A stretch of DNA of 64,000 nt from positions 310,001-374,000 of the forward strand of contig VLTN01000006.1 of assembly GCA_008330645.1 (NCBI GenBank). The letters run 5' to 3'. Under the pieces are notes generated by a model that saw only the letters and a program-made list of their open reading frames with translations, ran no database searches and was not told the DNA's origin. The stretch's first letter is position 1; each line of letters opens with the position of its first letter. Below, one piece after another: positions 21,001-29,700 of the stretch. The translations under genes and the position numbers were made by a program. Source of the DNA: Cafeteria roenbergensis. Its lineage: Eukaryota > Sar > Bigyra > Bicosoecida > Cafeteriaceae.

Positions 21001-22797
21001 CAGGACGCTGCCGATGTTGCCGTCACCCTCGCGGAGCAGGGGACCGACTCCTTCGACGGCATGCCCGACGCCGAGGCCAGCGCAGTGGCCTTGCTCGAGG
21101 CGCTCACCGTGCTCGTTGGCTCCACGTCGGCGCTAAACTCGCCCCACGTGCCTGCGCGGCTTTCGGAAGTCGTCCTTCGCCTCTTCGTTCCAGCGGCCAG
21201 CCACCCGGACGCTCGCTTCCGCGGCCGCCGCGACGGCCAGCCGCTCCCCGAGTCGCCAGCTTGCCTCTCCGCCATCTCCCACAGCGCCTTCGCCGTGCAG
21301 CACCTGCCGCGCGCTCTCATGTCGCTGTACGGCGCAGTGGAGCGTACCGGCTACGGCGAGAAGCTCCAGCACCGCTTCCGCATCATGGGCGTCCTCCGCT
21401 TCATCTGGACCCTGCCTGCCTACCGCGAGTCGCTCCTCAAGACCGCCCGCGCGGTCGAGGCCGGGGCAAGTGCAGGCGACGCGGCGGCGGCCGAAGCCGA
21501 GGCCACTGCCGTTCCCCCCGGGGCGCCTGCTGGTGAAGCCGACGCCCGCGTGCTGGAGGAGTTTGCCAACGGCATCGTGAACCAGACGACCAGCCTCATG
21601 ACGGAGGCCCTCGATGCAATCGAGGCTGCGAGGGATGCAGACGCGCGCCTGAACAGCGGGCACGGGCTGGCCGCCGCGCCCCCAGGCGCCGTGGTGCCAG
21701 GCGCGGTGGCAGCGACCCAGTCCGGGGAGGACGCCGGTGTCGCTGCCGCCGCAGCTGGCGAAAACCCGGAAGCCGCCGCAGCCGCCGGCGCCGCCGCCGT
21801 CGCAGCAGCAGCAGCAGCAGCAAGCGCAGGGGCAGCTGCGGCCGACGGAGTGGCCGCACGCGCCTCAGTCGCCGCGGATGGCGTCGCCGACGCTGAGCGC
21901 GCGCCCGACGCGACGCCAGAGGGCGAGGAAGATGCCGAGGCATCGGCAATCGCCGCAGCCACCCGCATTGCTGCGGCTCGGCGTGTCGCCTCCGGGCCCC
22001 TTTCCGAAGAGGAGGCCCGCGAGCAGCAGCAGCGCCTGGACCAGAATGCCTCGCAGGCCCGGGACAGCCTCCTGCTGGCGGACCAGTCGCTGGCCATGCT
22101 GCAGCAGCTGGCGGTGGCTGCTCCCGGCGCCCTGCTGCATGGCACCGTGGCCACTCGCCTCGCATCCATGCTCTTCTCTGTGCTGTTCGCCCTTGCTGGC
22201 ACGAGGGCCGCGCGCCTGGCCGTCGGAAGCGAGCTCAAGGCCCGCCTCGAGTTCAACCCGAGGATGCTGCTCGCGCAAGTGGTGCGCACCATGGCGGCGC
22301 TGGCGCCCCACCAGGCGTTCGTGGACGCCGCACTGGACAGCGACATGGGCGACGCGGAGCAGCTGCGCCGCGTCCGCGGCCTGCTGACCCGCAAGCGAAT
22401 CCTTGGCAGCGATGCCGAGGCCCTCGCGGCCTTTGAGGCCTTCTGCTCCGTTCTAGAGGAGCGCACCGGGAAGGCAAAGGACGACGAGGCAGTCTTGGGG
22501 GAGATCCCGGAGTGCCTCGCCGACCCTTGGTTCTACACCATTCTCAAGGACCCGGTCCGCTTGCCGACTTCGGGCCACGTCCTCGAGCGCACCAATGCGC
22601 TGCAGTGCTTGCTCAACAAGCAAGAGGACCCGTTCAACAGGCAGCCTCTCACCGAAGCGGACCTTCAGCCGCTTCCCGGGCTCGGCGAGCTTGCCGCCAA
22701 GTGGGTCCGAGCCAGGCTTGCCGGTGACGACTCGAGCGCCAAGGCTGCGGTCGAAGAGGCCCAAGCTTTCAGGGCGTCGCACGAGTGCGTCGACTGA
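18028..22797 (+). CDS. UBE4: UFD2/UBE4-type U-box ubiquitin chain-elongation (E4) ligase (1,589 aa)
   Basis: The C-terminus is a U-box: IPECLADPWFYTILKDPVRL, then TSGHVLERTNALQCLL, then DPFNRQPLTEADLQ (about residues 1489-1545). It is preceded by the long helical UFD2 core, including RIMGVLRFIWTLPAYRESLL. E4 enzymes bind substrates already carrying ubiquitin and extend the chain, usually with CDC48/p97. The core is interrupted by Ala-rich low-complexity inserts, one around nt 21730-21990 with a short (GCA)n run, which explains the length above yeast Ufd2 (961 aa). The N-terminus (MAWLWSAVFGDGEPQSG) is poorly conserved. ATG 18028 has strong context and lies after the divergent promoter. It appears to be a single exon. 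Confidence 0.93.
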   Translation: MAWLWSAVFGDGEPQSGEVPEADAPVQRANAADLRAARLARLEGAGGRSTAAAAVQGAGAAGGAEAPEAQAASGAGNTRPRPGASARAPTPEPLPAASTSAAAPEDNPQTTVAPVARRGTDESRATAPESPKVAGQAAVDAAAARTAAAPRFDRGSRKARPAPRAGAASADSPHRAAAWPVRLTSRALQQRLSLPALGESLSPIFAAASGPTPSSSATAAGAGAGIDTGAEEECDSDAALGVDALDAQTMRPQWAALPRRHRFLWLANLYSEAFAAQRELDAIKADSAASADATAAGTALAPDRSAAHVVLASRLSVALAALREEATSLMAALLASAPCIALPTEKDPVGSAPPADADPETVAEAAADPSLALATPAERAAMASAAASGAMQGRPGASRPLGTPEASAVAAAAAAAGAALEPAPVPSDPAAAAAAASAPAAWDAVIARLADDAGRPRATAAASAGGVSREALSAIATASPVADIVAGGHGLNGAALLLRPWPLARPDQLPPSDAMLPPAEVQLLRRLVQHVPSLARVLARRLPLPAPTMAAIVKGQAEDPPSLYASLQGDRVTTWRGALAPVRIEGAFPLGVALSPPAMHPALLEQQLGNMERLTVRALNATMASVRDTTRAAVAEASQLIMAVARSGPEGRRAVVTWLCQAAAACAPLAREHHSPVGLPSASFAMHLSLAAMAAAGPVLSPAGARLDRVDPAFALVAAPALPDPASATPLLRGPAADEGADAGPPLAPTAVAALGLADQADAASGAAAPPCPLCDWSEVRAAARRAETASPPAPPASSARYGPDRFGFASGVFWSSAAAARVGAAPLARKLGQINRTIGFLRSRRDPASQLRVAQLAREAVGIEAVFGDAAADGSGARLASWAASTLVWIVRTAAGLPMGAAAEKAAVAERSAWRAERPAAAGGDDASLPADAASMHSVLGLRSAQLRPPTVPEATLARVAAGERGELSGPGLRAAASTVAALLVPEWLAQDAADVAVTLAEQGTDSFDGMPDAEASAVALLEALTVLVGSTSALNSPHVPARLSEVVLRLFVPAASHPDARFRGRRDGQPLPESPACLSAISHSAFAVQHLPRALMSLYGAVERTGYGEKLQHRFRIMGVLRFIWTLPAYRESLLKTARAVEAGASAGDAAAAEAEATAVPPGAPAGEADARVLEEFANGIVNQTTSLMTEALDAIEAARDADARLNSGHGLAAAPPGAVVPGAVAATQSGEDAGVAAAAAGENPEAAAAAGAAAVAAAAAAASAGAAAADGVAARASVAADGVADAERAPDATPEGEEDAEASAIAAATRIAAARRVASGPLSEEEAREQQQRLDQNASQARDSLLLADQSLAMLQQLAVAAPGALLHGTVATRLASMLFSVLFALAGTRAARLAVGSELKARLEFNPRMLLAQVVRTMAALAPHQAFVDAALDSDMGDAEQLRRVRGLLTRKRILGSDAEALAAFEAFCSVLEERTGKAKDDEAVLGEIPECLADPWFYTILKDPVRLPTSGHVLERTNALQCLLNKQEDPFNRQPLTEADLQPLPGLGELAAKWVRARLAGDDSSAKAAVEEAQAFRASHECVD

Positions 22798-23465
22798 ACC
22801 CGCGAGGCCGCGGCGCGGAGTTGCCGCCTCGCGACTCGAGCGTGTGTGCTGCCCGGCTCGGCTCGAGGCCATGAGGCGATTGCGAGCAAACGCGAGACGA
22901 TCATGCACTCTGGCCCACCTGTGAGGCGAGGCGCAAGCACTTCGCCAGCGGGGCGGGGCTGCCGCGGACGCTTGCGACGCCCGGGACTCGAGTGGCGCCG
23001 TGCAACGCGAGCGCGCCCCTCGCGGCTGCGGCACGGCGGACCAGGCTTCACCAAGCGTCGCCGTCAACAGCCCCGGACCTCGTGTGCGCGTTGGAAGCAG
23101 GGCCTTGGCACGTTGTTGCCAGTTTGCTCAGGACGAATCCGCCACACGCAGTCGGCCAAGCACTAGCGCGAAGGCACTCTCACACACGCAATGCTCGATG
23201 GGTTGCGAAGCGCAGACAACGGTTCAGCAAGACGTCCAGGCATGGGGGGGGGTCCGGTCGCAGCGGCCGCCGGCTGCTCAAAGCCGGGCCAAGGAGGCTG
23301 CCCCTCAACGAGAGAGCGGAGGAGAACGAAGCAGAAACAGAGCCAGGCCGGGGCGCGCGACCGAGACCAGGCACACGGTCGCCACCAGGCACACAGACGC
23401 ACCAGCTGATGCGCACGGGTGCAGCCCCCTCGCAATCGCTGTTGCGGCGCCGTCGCGCCCCGGCA
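22798..23465. other. Convergent 3' intergenic region
   Basis: These 668 nt lie between the stops of the E4 ligase (plus) and the WW protein (minus). Open frames exist on both strands but are Arg/Pro/Ala-rich, lack family similarity and show no GTGAG...GCAG exon structure. There is a g8 run at about 23245-23252. I find no gene. Confidence 0.5.
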
Positions 23466-24461
23466 TCACATGACAGCGCAGCCGCCGTCTTCTTCCTCCT
23501 GCTCCGCCTCGGGCTGAAGCGCGCCCGACGGAGTTGGCTGCTGCGAGTAGTGCAGGTTATCGCAATACACGACGTTCTCCAGGTTGTGCCCATTCTGGTC
23601 GGCGAAGGAGATCCTCCTGTCCTCCTCGCGCTTCACGTGCATGGTGCTGCTGCGCTTCAGGATGCTTCGCACGCGCCGCAGCTCCGGCTTCATCTCCCCG
23701 GCAGACATGGTTCGTTTGAGGCCACCCGGGGCCGCAGCCTCCCCGGCTGCAGCGGCGGCGGGCTTGGGGGCGGCCCCAGCTGCCGCTGCGCCGGCACTGG
23801 GCGCCGCACTCGGCCCGGGTGCGCTCGCCGCAGCCGCTGCTCCCGCCCCGGCGTCAGCGGCCGCGTGGCCGTTCGAAGCGCCTCCCGGCGCCCCGGTGGC
23901 AGGCGAGCTCGAGCCCGCCGCAGCTCCCGCCGCGGCTGGGGAGGGGGCCGCGCCATCGGCCGCAGCCGCGGCCGCCACCGGCGAGAGCGGGTTGGCAGTC
24001 ATGGCCTCCGGGTCACCCTTGCCTGCTTTGCGCTTGCGGATTCCGAGGATGTTGGCCACCCCCTTGGCAATGGACTGGAGCTTGCGGATGCCGCGCTTGC
24101 GCGGCTTGGTCGGCCGCTGAGGGGAGGAAACGCCTGATCCCGCGCCCGCGCCCGCGCCCGCAGCTCGGGCCCCGCTGCCGGCCGCTGCCTCCGCAGAGCC
24201 CGCGGCCGGGCCTGTAACAACTGGGCCAGATGTGGTCGAGCCGTCCGCCCCTCCCTGGGCCCCGGCCGCCGCCGCAGACACGGCGCGGTCGGCACGCTCC
24301 TGAACATCCGGCGCCGCGTCTGCCACCACCACGCCCTTGGGGCGCACCCACTGGCTGCTCTCTGTCACCGTGTTGAAGTAGTAGTGGCGCTTATGCGCGG
24401 CGTGGTAAACTCTGATCCACTCGCTGGGAACGGCGGCGGCCGCCGCTTGCGGGTCCGCCAT
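23466..24461 (-). CDS. WW-domain protein with RVxF-like motif and CaaX box (331 aa)
   Basis: A WW domain spans about residues 12-42 (SEWIRVYHAAHKRHYYFNTV, second Trp in SSQWVRPKG); WW domains bind proline-rich ligands. A basic region follows (KRGIRKLQSIAKGVANILG, then RKRKAGKG), then a long Ala/Pro-rich linker. Near the C-terminus, RRISFADQNG followed by LENVVYCDNLHYS contains an RVxF-type sequence (RISF) like those that dock protein phosphatase 1. The protein ends in CAVM, a CaaX box with Met at X, which predicts farnesylation and membrane attachment. ATG 24461 places the WW domain at the N-terminus. I do not recognise the full architecture. It is divergent with an 8-TM protein gene. Confidence 0.8.
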   Translation of the reverse strand: MADPQAAAAAVPSEWIRVYHAAHKRHYYFNTVTESSQWVRPKGVVVADAAPDVQERADRAVSAAAAGAQGGADGSTTSGPVVTGPAAGSAEAAAGSGARAAGAGAGAGSGVSSPQRPTKPRKRGIRKLQSIAKGVANILGIRKRKAGKGDPEAMTANPLSPVAAAAAADGAAPSPAAAGAAAGSSSPATGAPGGASNGHAAADAGAGAAAAASAPGPSAAPSAGAAAAGAAPKPAAAAAGEAAAPGGLKRTMSAGEMKPELRRVRSILKRSSTMHVKREEDRRISFADQNGHNLENVVYCDNLHYSQQPTPSGALQPEAEQEEEDGGCAVM

Positions 24462-25225
24462 GCCCGCGCTGCCCTGTCCAGTCGGGGCGTCCTGATGCCG
24501 CACGGTTGCCGCAGCTGCGCGCGCGCGCTGCTAGAGCCCAGGCGGGCGGTGGCGCTTCTCGAGCCCGGCCTTTGCGGCACGGTGGGCGGCGCCTGCAGCC
24601 GGGGCGGGGTGCGGGTGGCCGGGATCCCAAAAAGCAGCTTCGCAGTCCGCGGCAGCAGCCGAGGTGCCGGCGCGCTCTCACGGGCGGCCGGTCAGGGTGC
24701 GCAGGCGGGGCGAGGCGACCAGCGGACGAAGGCTTCCGTGCGGGAGCCGCGCTCGAGCGGTTGGTGCCGCGCGCCAGGCCTCCCGGCTGTTGCGCCCGGC
24801 CAGAGCCCGCGGCTTTGAGCGATGGCCTGACTGTTGCTGCAAGCGGACTGCCCGGCCCCCGAGCGGGGCCGCGGGCCGCGCCGGGACGCGATCCGCCCCG
24901 CACCGGCAGGGGCAGCAGCGTCACTTCCCCGCCCGCGGCGCCTGCTGCCCGGTTGGGCACGGGGGCGCTTCGCCCGGGACGAGGCAACCGGGCGCATGCT
25001 TCTCCCGAGCGCGCGGGCAGAGCCGCCAAAGCCAGCGACACCGCCGGCAAGTTGCAGACCCGTCGCGGGCGGAGCGCCCGTCGCCACCCCCGCGCCGCGC
25101 CCCGCGCAAGGAGCTGCAACGCGGTCTGCGAGCCTGAGTGGGAGCGCCCCGCTCCTCGGCTAGCCCGCCGCTTTGCTGGAGCGGCAGTGGAACCGCCTGC
25201 GACTCGGATTCTGGACCGCAACTCG
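24462..25225. promoter_or_regulatory. Shared 5' region of WW and 8-TM protein genes
   Basis: These 764 nt form the widest divergent promoter region in the window. The plus-strand frame of the 8-TM gene is open across most of it but encodes Arg/Ala/Pro-rich low complexity with no ATG near a structured segment. A short A-run (gatcccaaaaagcagc) lies near 24624-24639. I see no other gene. Confidence 0.4.
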
Positions 25226-26296
25226 ATGGCGGCGAGCCTCAACCAGGAGAGCAGGTATGCCTGCTGCGACGGGAACCTGTGCCCGTCGTGCGTGACGGTG
25301 CAAGGCGTCGCGCAGGTCAGCCGCGTGGGTTGGGCGTGGCTGGCGGCTATTTGCCTGACTTGCGCCGTCACCGTCTGCACGGCGATTTCCGTGCTCGTCT
25401 CCGCCCCGCCTCACTACGCGGTCGTGTTCGCCGTCACCGGCGCGGGGCTGAGCCTCGGGAACGCCCTCATCGCGGTCGACGCGCTGGTGTCCGAGAATCG
25501 GCTCCAAGTTGCGCTCTGCGCCGTGTGGGGCACGCTGTCGGGCTTGTTCCTGCTCAACTGCGCCCTGGACGGCACCGACCTCGGCGAGCTATGGCAGGAC
25601 ATGAGGTGGTATGCCGTGGGCCTGGGCTCTGGCGCGGCGCTGATCCAGCTGATCCTCTCTGTGCCCACGTTTGCCAGTCAGGGCTACGTGGCGTACAAGG
25701 TCGCCGGAGGCACCGCGCAGCTGCAGCGGCAGTACCACCTCTTCCGCTCCGTCCTGTGCCTGCTGAAGCTGGACCTGCTGGCCACGTTCGTGGTGCTCGC
25801 GCTCGCGATGACGCTGCTCCAGCCGGACGGCTTGAACGGCTGGGAGTTCGCGGCCAGCATCGGCGCGCTCGTCTTCTCGTTCATCCTCGCCTGGGTAGGC
25901 TGGCTTGCCATTGTCCGCGAGTCCGTCTCGCTCACCGTCGTCTTCTGCGTCGCGTCGCTTCTGCAGCCCGGCCTCATGGCCTGGAAGCTGTGGCTGCTGC
26001 GCGCGCACCCGGAGCTGTTCGCCCCGGGGGTCACCATTGCGTCCCTCGGCCCCGCCTGCGCCGTCGCCTTTGTCATCCGTGCCACCCTCATCGTCTTCGT
26101 CCTCGTCGCGTCTCGCGGGTACGGCTTGGGCCTCAAGGAGGTGGCCTTCTCCCGCCGCCGCACTTTCCGCAGTGCTGGCAAGATCCTCGGCCTGGCCACC
26201 AACCGACGCCGCCTCGTCTCAGACACGGACAGCGTGCTAAGCATTGACGGCGCGTATGACACTGGCGCGGGGGTGCGCGTGAGCCCGCTGGACTGA
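25226..26296 (+). CDS. Multi-pass membrane protein, about eight TM segments (356 aa)
   Basis: The N-terminus is a short Cys-containing cytosol-type segment (RYACCDGNLCPSC), then about eight hydrophobic helices follow, beginning WAWLAAICLTCAVTV and ending VAFVIRATLIVFVLVAS. Between helices 4 and 5 the segment LFRSVLCLLKLDLLATF contains an LLKxD motif. I associate that motif with fungal and protist multi-pass proteins of unknown function (DUF7789-like), but this is from memory. The C-terminal tail is basic then Ser/Asp-rich (RRRLVSDTDSVLSIDG). No transport signature is evident. ATG 25226 is chosen because the helices start about 30 residues later; upstream codons are low complexity. Confidence 0.75.
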   Translation: MAASLNQESRYACCDGNLCPSCVTVQGVAQVSRVGWAWLAAICLTCAVTVCTAISVLVSAPPHYAVVFAVTGAGLSLGNALIAVDALVSENRLQVALCAVWGTLSGLFLLNCALDGTDLGELWQDMRWYAVGLGSGAALIQLILSVPTFASQGYVAYKVAGGTAQLQRQYHLFRSVLCLLKLDLLATFVVLALAMTLLQPDGLNGWEFAASIGALVFSFILAWVGWLAIVRESVSLTVVFCVASLLQPGLMAWKLWLLRAHPELFAPGVTIASLGPACAVAFVIRATLIVFVLVASRGYGLGLKEVAFSRRRTFRSAGKILGLATNRRRLVSDTDSVLSIDGAYDTGAGVRVSPLD

Positions 26297-26770
26297 GGGC
26301 GGCACTCGCCCTGGCGCTGGCTGCCTCAGCTGCGACCCGCGACGCCCCCACTCGGCGCTCTGCTTGAAGACGCGCCGGCGGGCCAGTGAGAGCGCACGTG
26401 TGTGTGTGAGAGAGAGAGAGGGAGCGCGCGCGAGCGCGCGTTGGAGCAAACGCGCGCGCTGCTGCAATGGCTGCTGCTCCTCTCATTGCGACGCGGCGGC
26501 TTGCTGCGCGGTCGTCGAGGCCGCGGAACACGTGGCTGCGCGCCGGCCCTTGGCGCCAGCCGACCAAGAGCGCGCGTGGGTGCGTGGACTCGTGTGTGCG
26601 CGTTGCGGCAAGAAGAGCGAGGATGGCGCGCGGGCCGCATTGTGTCGGGCGCGCGCGAATAGCCGCGCAGACGCACACCAGCGCGGGGCAGCAAACGAGC
26701 CAGCGAGGGCCCGGGGGCCCACGAGCGCGCGCGCGCGCTGTCGCATGGCCAGGGACCCGTCAGGTCCTCC
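26297..26770. other. Convergent 3' intergenic region with a GT/GA microsatellite
   Basis: These 474 nt separate the 8-TM gene stop (plus) from the AP-3 delta stop (minus). They hold a (GT)n(GA)n simple repeat at about 26398-26421 and several GCGCGC runs. No gene is visible. Confidence 0.5.
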
Positions 26771-29700
26771 TCACTCGTCGCCCTCGGCCTCGTCCTCAGC
26801 GGCAGGCTCGTCCTCCTCGGCGGCGGGAGCAGCGGGCTCGGCAGCCGCATCGGCGGCCTCCGCGGCAGCATCGCCAAGCTCGGGCTCCGCCTCGGGTTCC
26901 GCGTCCGCCTCGGGCTCCGCGTCCGCCTCGGGTTCCGCGTCCGCCTCGGGCTCCGCTGCTTCCTCGGGCTTGGCCGCGGGAGTCGAAGCTTCCGCGTCCG
27001 CACCGGCATCGGGGCTTGCCTCTGCTGCGGGCTTCTCACCCAGAGCCGGGCTAGCTGCGGACGGGGTCGGCTCCGCGGGCGAGGGCTCGGGCGTGGCCGG
27101 CGGCTCCAGGCCGAAGGCGTCGCAAAGATCCCTGACGAGGCGGTCGGCGTGGCCGGGCACTTGGCTCTTGACCATGGTGGTGATGCCGCCCTCGCCGGCG
27201 CGGAGGAGGATGCTGGTGTGGTCGCCAGCGGCGGTGCGAGCGTACAGGAGCGCCTTGGTTGCTTCGAGCTTCACGGCGAAGCTCCTGAGCACGGAGCCGA
27301 TGCGCATCATGGCCACGGCAGAGTCCTCGCCAGCCTGCAGCGGCACCACAATGGAGGCGTGGGTCATGTCCTTGCCGGCGTCACCGGTCATGATCTCGCG
27401 GAACGCCTTGGGGGAAACGCGGGCGGGCAGGAGCGCCGCCGCAGCGCGCACCACCAGAGTGGAGGGGATGTCGGTGACAGAGGAGCCGGACCGGTAGCGC
27501 AGCTGCACGGGGATCATCACCGTCTCGGTGGCGTCGCCAGAGAGCGCCACACGAAGCGAGGCCTTGGACTTGGAGGGCTTGGAGGAGGAGCCGGCCTTGA
27601 GGCCCGAGCCGAGGCGGTAGCCGCCTTCCACGGCGGCGGCGGGGTCCTCGCAGCGGATGCGCGGGTCGGAGGAGATGACCTCGATGCTGTCCAGCGACTT
27701 CTTGGCGAGCGCCTCGACCTTGATGGCGACCTCGGCGTCCTTGGCGCCGGAGTCGACCGAGACCATGTACAGCGCGCGCAGCTTCGCGTCCTCGCCGAGC
27801 ATGAGCACCTCGGCGGCCGTGAAGGCGTGCTCGGCACCAACCACTGCCATGGGCGGAGGTGCGGGAGAGGAGGCGGCGGCAGGCGAGGGAGACGCCGCGG
27901 TCGCGGGGCTCGCAGGCACGGGGGTGGCCCCTGCGCCGCTTGCAGGCGCGCCCTCGCCCGCGGACTTGTCCTTCTTGCTCTTCTTGTCCTTCTTGCTCTT
28001 CTTGTCCTTCTTGCTCTTCTTGTCCTTCTTGCCGCCGGCTCTGCGGACGCCGCCGGCGCCAGCTGCCGGGCGCCCGCTCTCGCGGTGCTGCCGGGTTGGC
28101 AACGTCTCGGAGGGGTCCAGCGGCGCGCTGATGTCCACGTGCGCCAGCGGGTCGTCTTCGTCGACCGACCCGTCCTCCGAGTCGGCGTCGACCGCGCCCT
28201 CGGGCATCTCCTCGAAGCCGCCGACGATTCCCCGGCCGCGCACCACTGGGCGGTGCGAGAGCGCCGACATGCCAGCCAGGTCGCCGAGGCCGTCGTGGAG
28301 GGGCGGCTCGTCATCCCCCTCGAGGCCGGCAACGATGGCGGCGGCGGCACCGTCCGCGGCCCGATCCGACATCCCGGGGCTGCGGCCTCCGCTCTTTCCG
28401 ATGTAGTACTCTCCCTGCGCCTTGGGGCGCTTGCCCTTGGCGTTACGGCCGGCCGAGGCGGCTGCCGCAGCCGCCCCGCGGCTGGTCAGGTCCTCCCAGA
28501 GCGAGTCGTCCTCGTCGCCGGCAGTGACAAAGCGGCTCGCGGCTGCGCGCCCGCCGGCGCCGGCGAAGCGATCTTCCTCCCCCTCGTCTTTGCCGATGAC
28601 CACGCCCATGCTGTCCTCAAAGGAGGGGAGAGTCAGCGCGAAGCCGCCGGTGCCCGCCGCGGCTCCCGAAGCCGCAGCCGCGCGCTCGGCCTCGGCCTCC
28701 TCGTACGGGGTGCGCTCCGCAGCGTTGATCCAGCGGTCCAGGTCGAGGCCCTCTGGCAAGGGGACGCGCTTCTGGGCCTTGGGGTTGACCGGGCGCAGCA
28801 CCTCGCCGACCATTGCGCCCAGAACCGTGGCGAGCACGGCCGGCGATGCCTCGCACTCTGGCGCGGCGGCGGCCTTGCGGGCGGCCTCCTCTGCGGCCTT
28901 CTTGGCCTTTTCCTGGGCAACCACCTCGTCGTCGTCGGCGAGGCCGAAGAGCTCGTCGTCGTCCGCGCCCTGCTCGGCCTTGGCCTCGGCGGCCTCCTCG
29001 GCGGCGGCTTCGGCAGCAAGCGTGACGTCAATGCCGATGCGGCGGAGCAGAGCCTGGGTGGTGGTGGCGCGCTCCTGGACCTCGACAAGCGGCGAAGACG
29101 CGAAGGGAGTCAGGCGCGAGGCCACCTGCTTGGCGAGCTCGATCACGGGCGCTGTCGGCCCCTCCTCGCCCCCGTCGGCGGCAACGCGAGCCGCAGCGCC
29201 GAGGACCTTGACGGCGGCCTGCACGTATACGGTCTGGGCGTTGCCGGGGAGGAGCAGGGCGCCGGGCTGGAGGAGCGCGTCGAGCGTCGGGCCGAACATG
29301 GCGGGGTCCACGCAGGCGGCGAACTCGCCGCTGATCCAGGCGGCAGCGTAGAGCACGCGGCCCATGTCCTCGTGGGCGCCCTGCGCCACAGACGGGTCCG
29401 CGAGGAGCGGCAGCATGGAGCTGACGGCGAAGGGACGGACCTCCTCCACGCGGACGGCCACGTCGACGAGGCAGTCGGCGATGGCGCTCCCGTGCCCGGA
29501 GTCCTGGATGTGGGCAAGGCGAACCAGGACGGAGACGAACCACGCAAAGTCGGTGAGGTAGGCGTACATGTCGCGGCTGCACATGAAGATGATCTTGTCG
29601 ACCAGCTCCTGGCGGTAGTGGCCCTCGGCGCTGTCCACGAGGGAGAGGAGGCGGCGCACCACCTCGGGGAGGTTGCGGCGTGTGACCATGCCGGTGAGGA

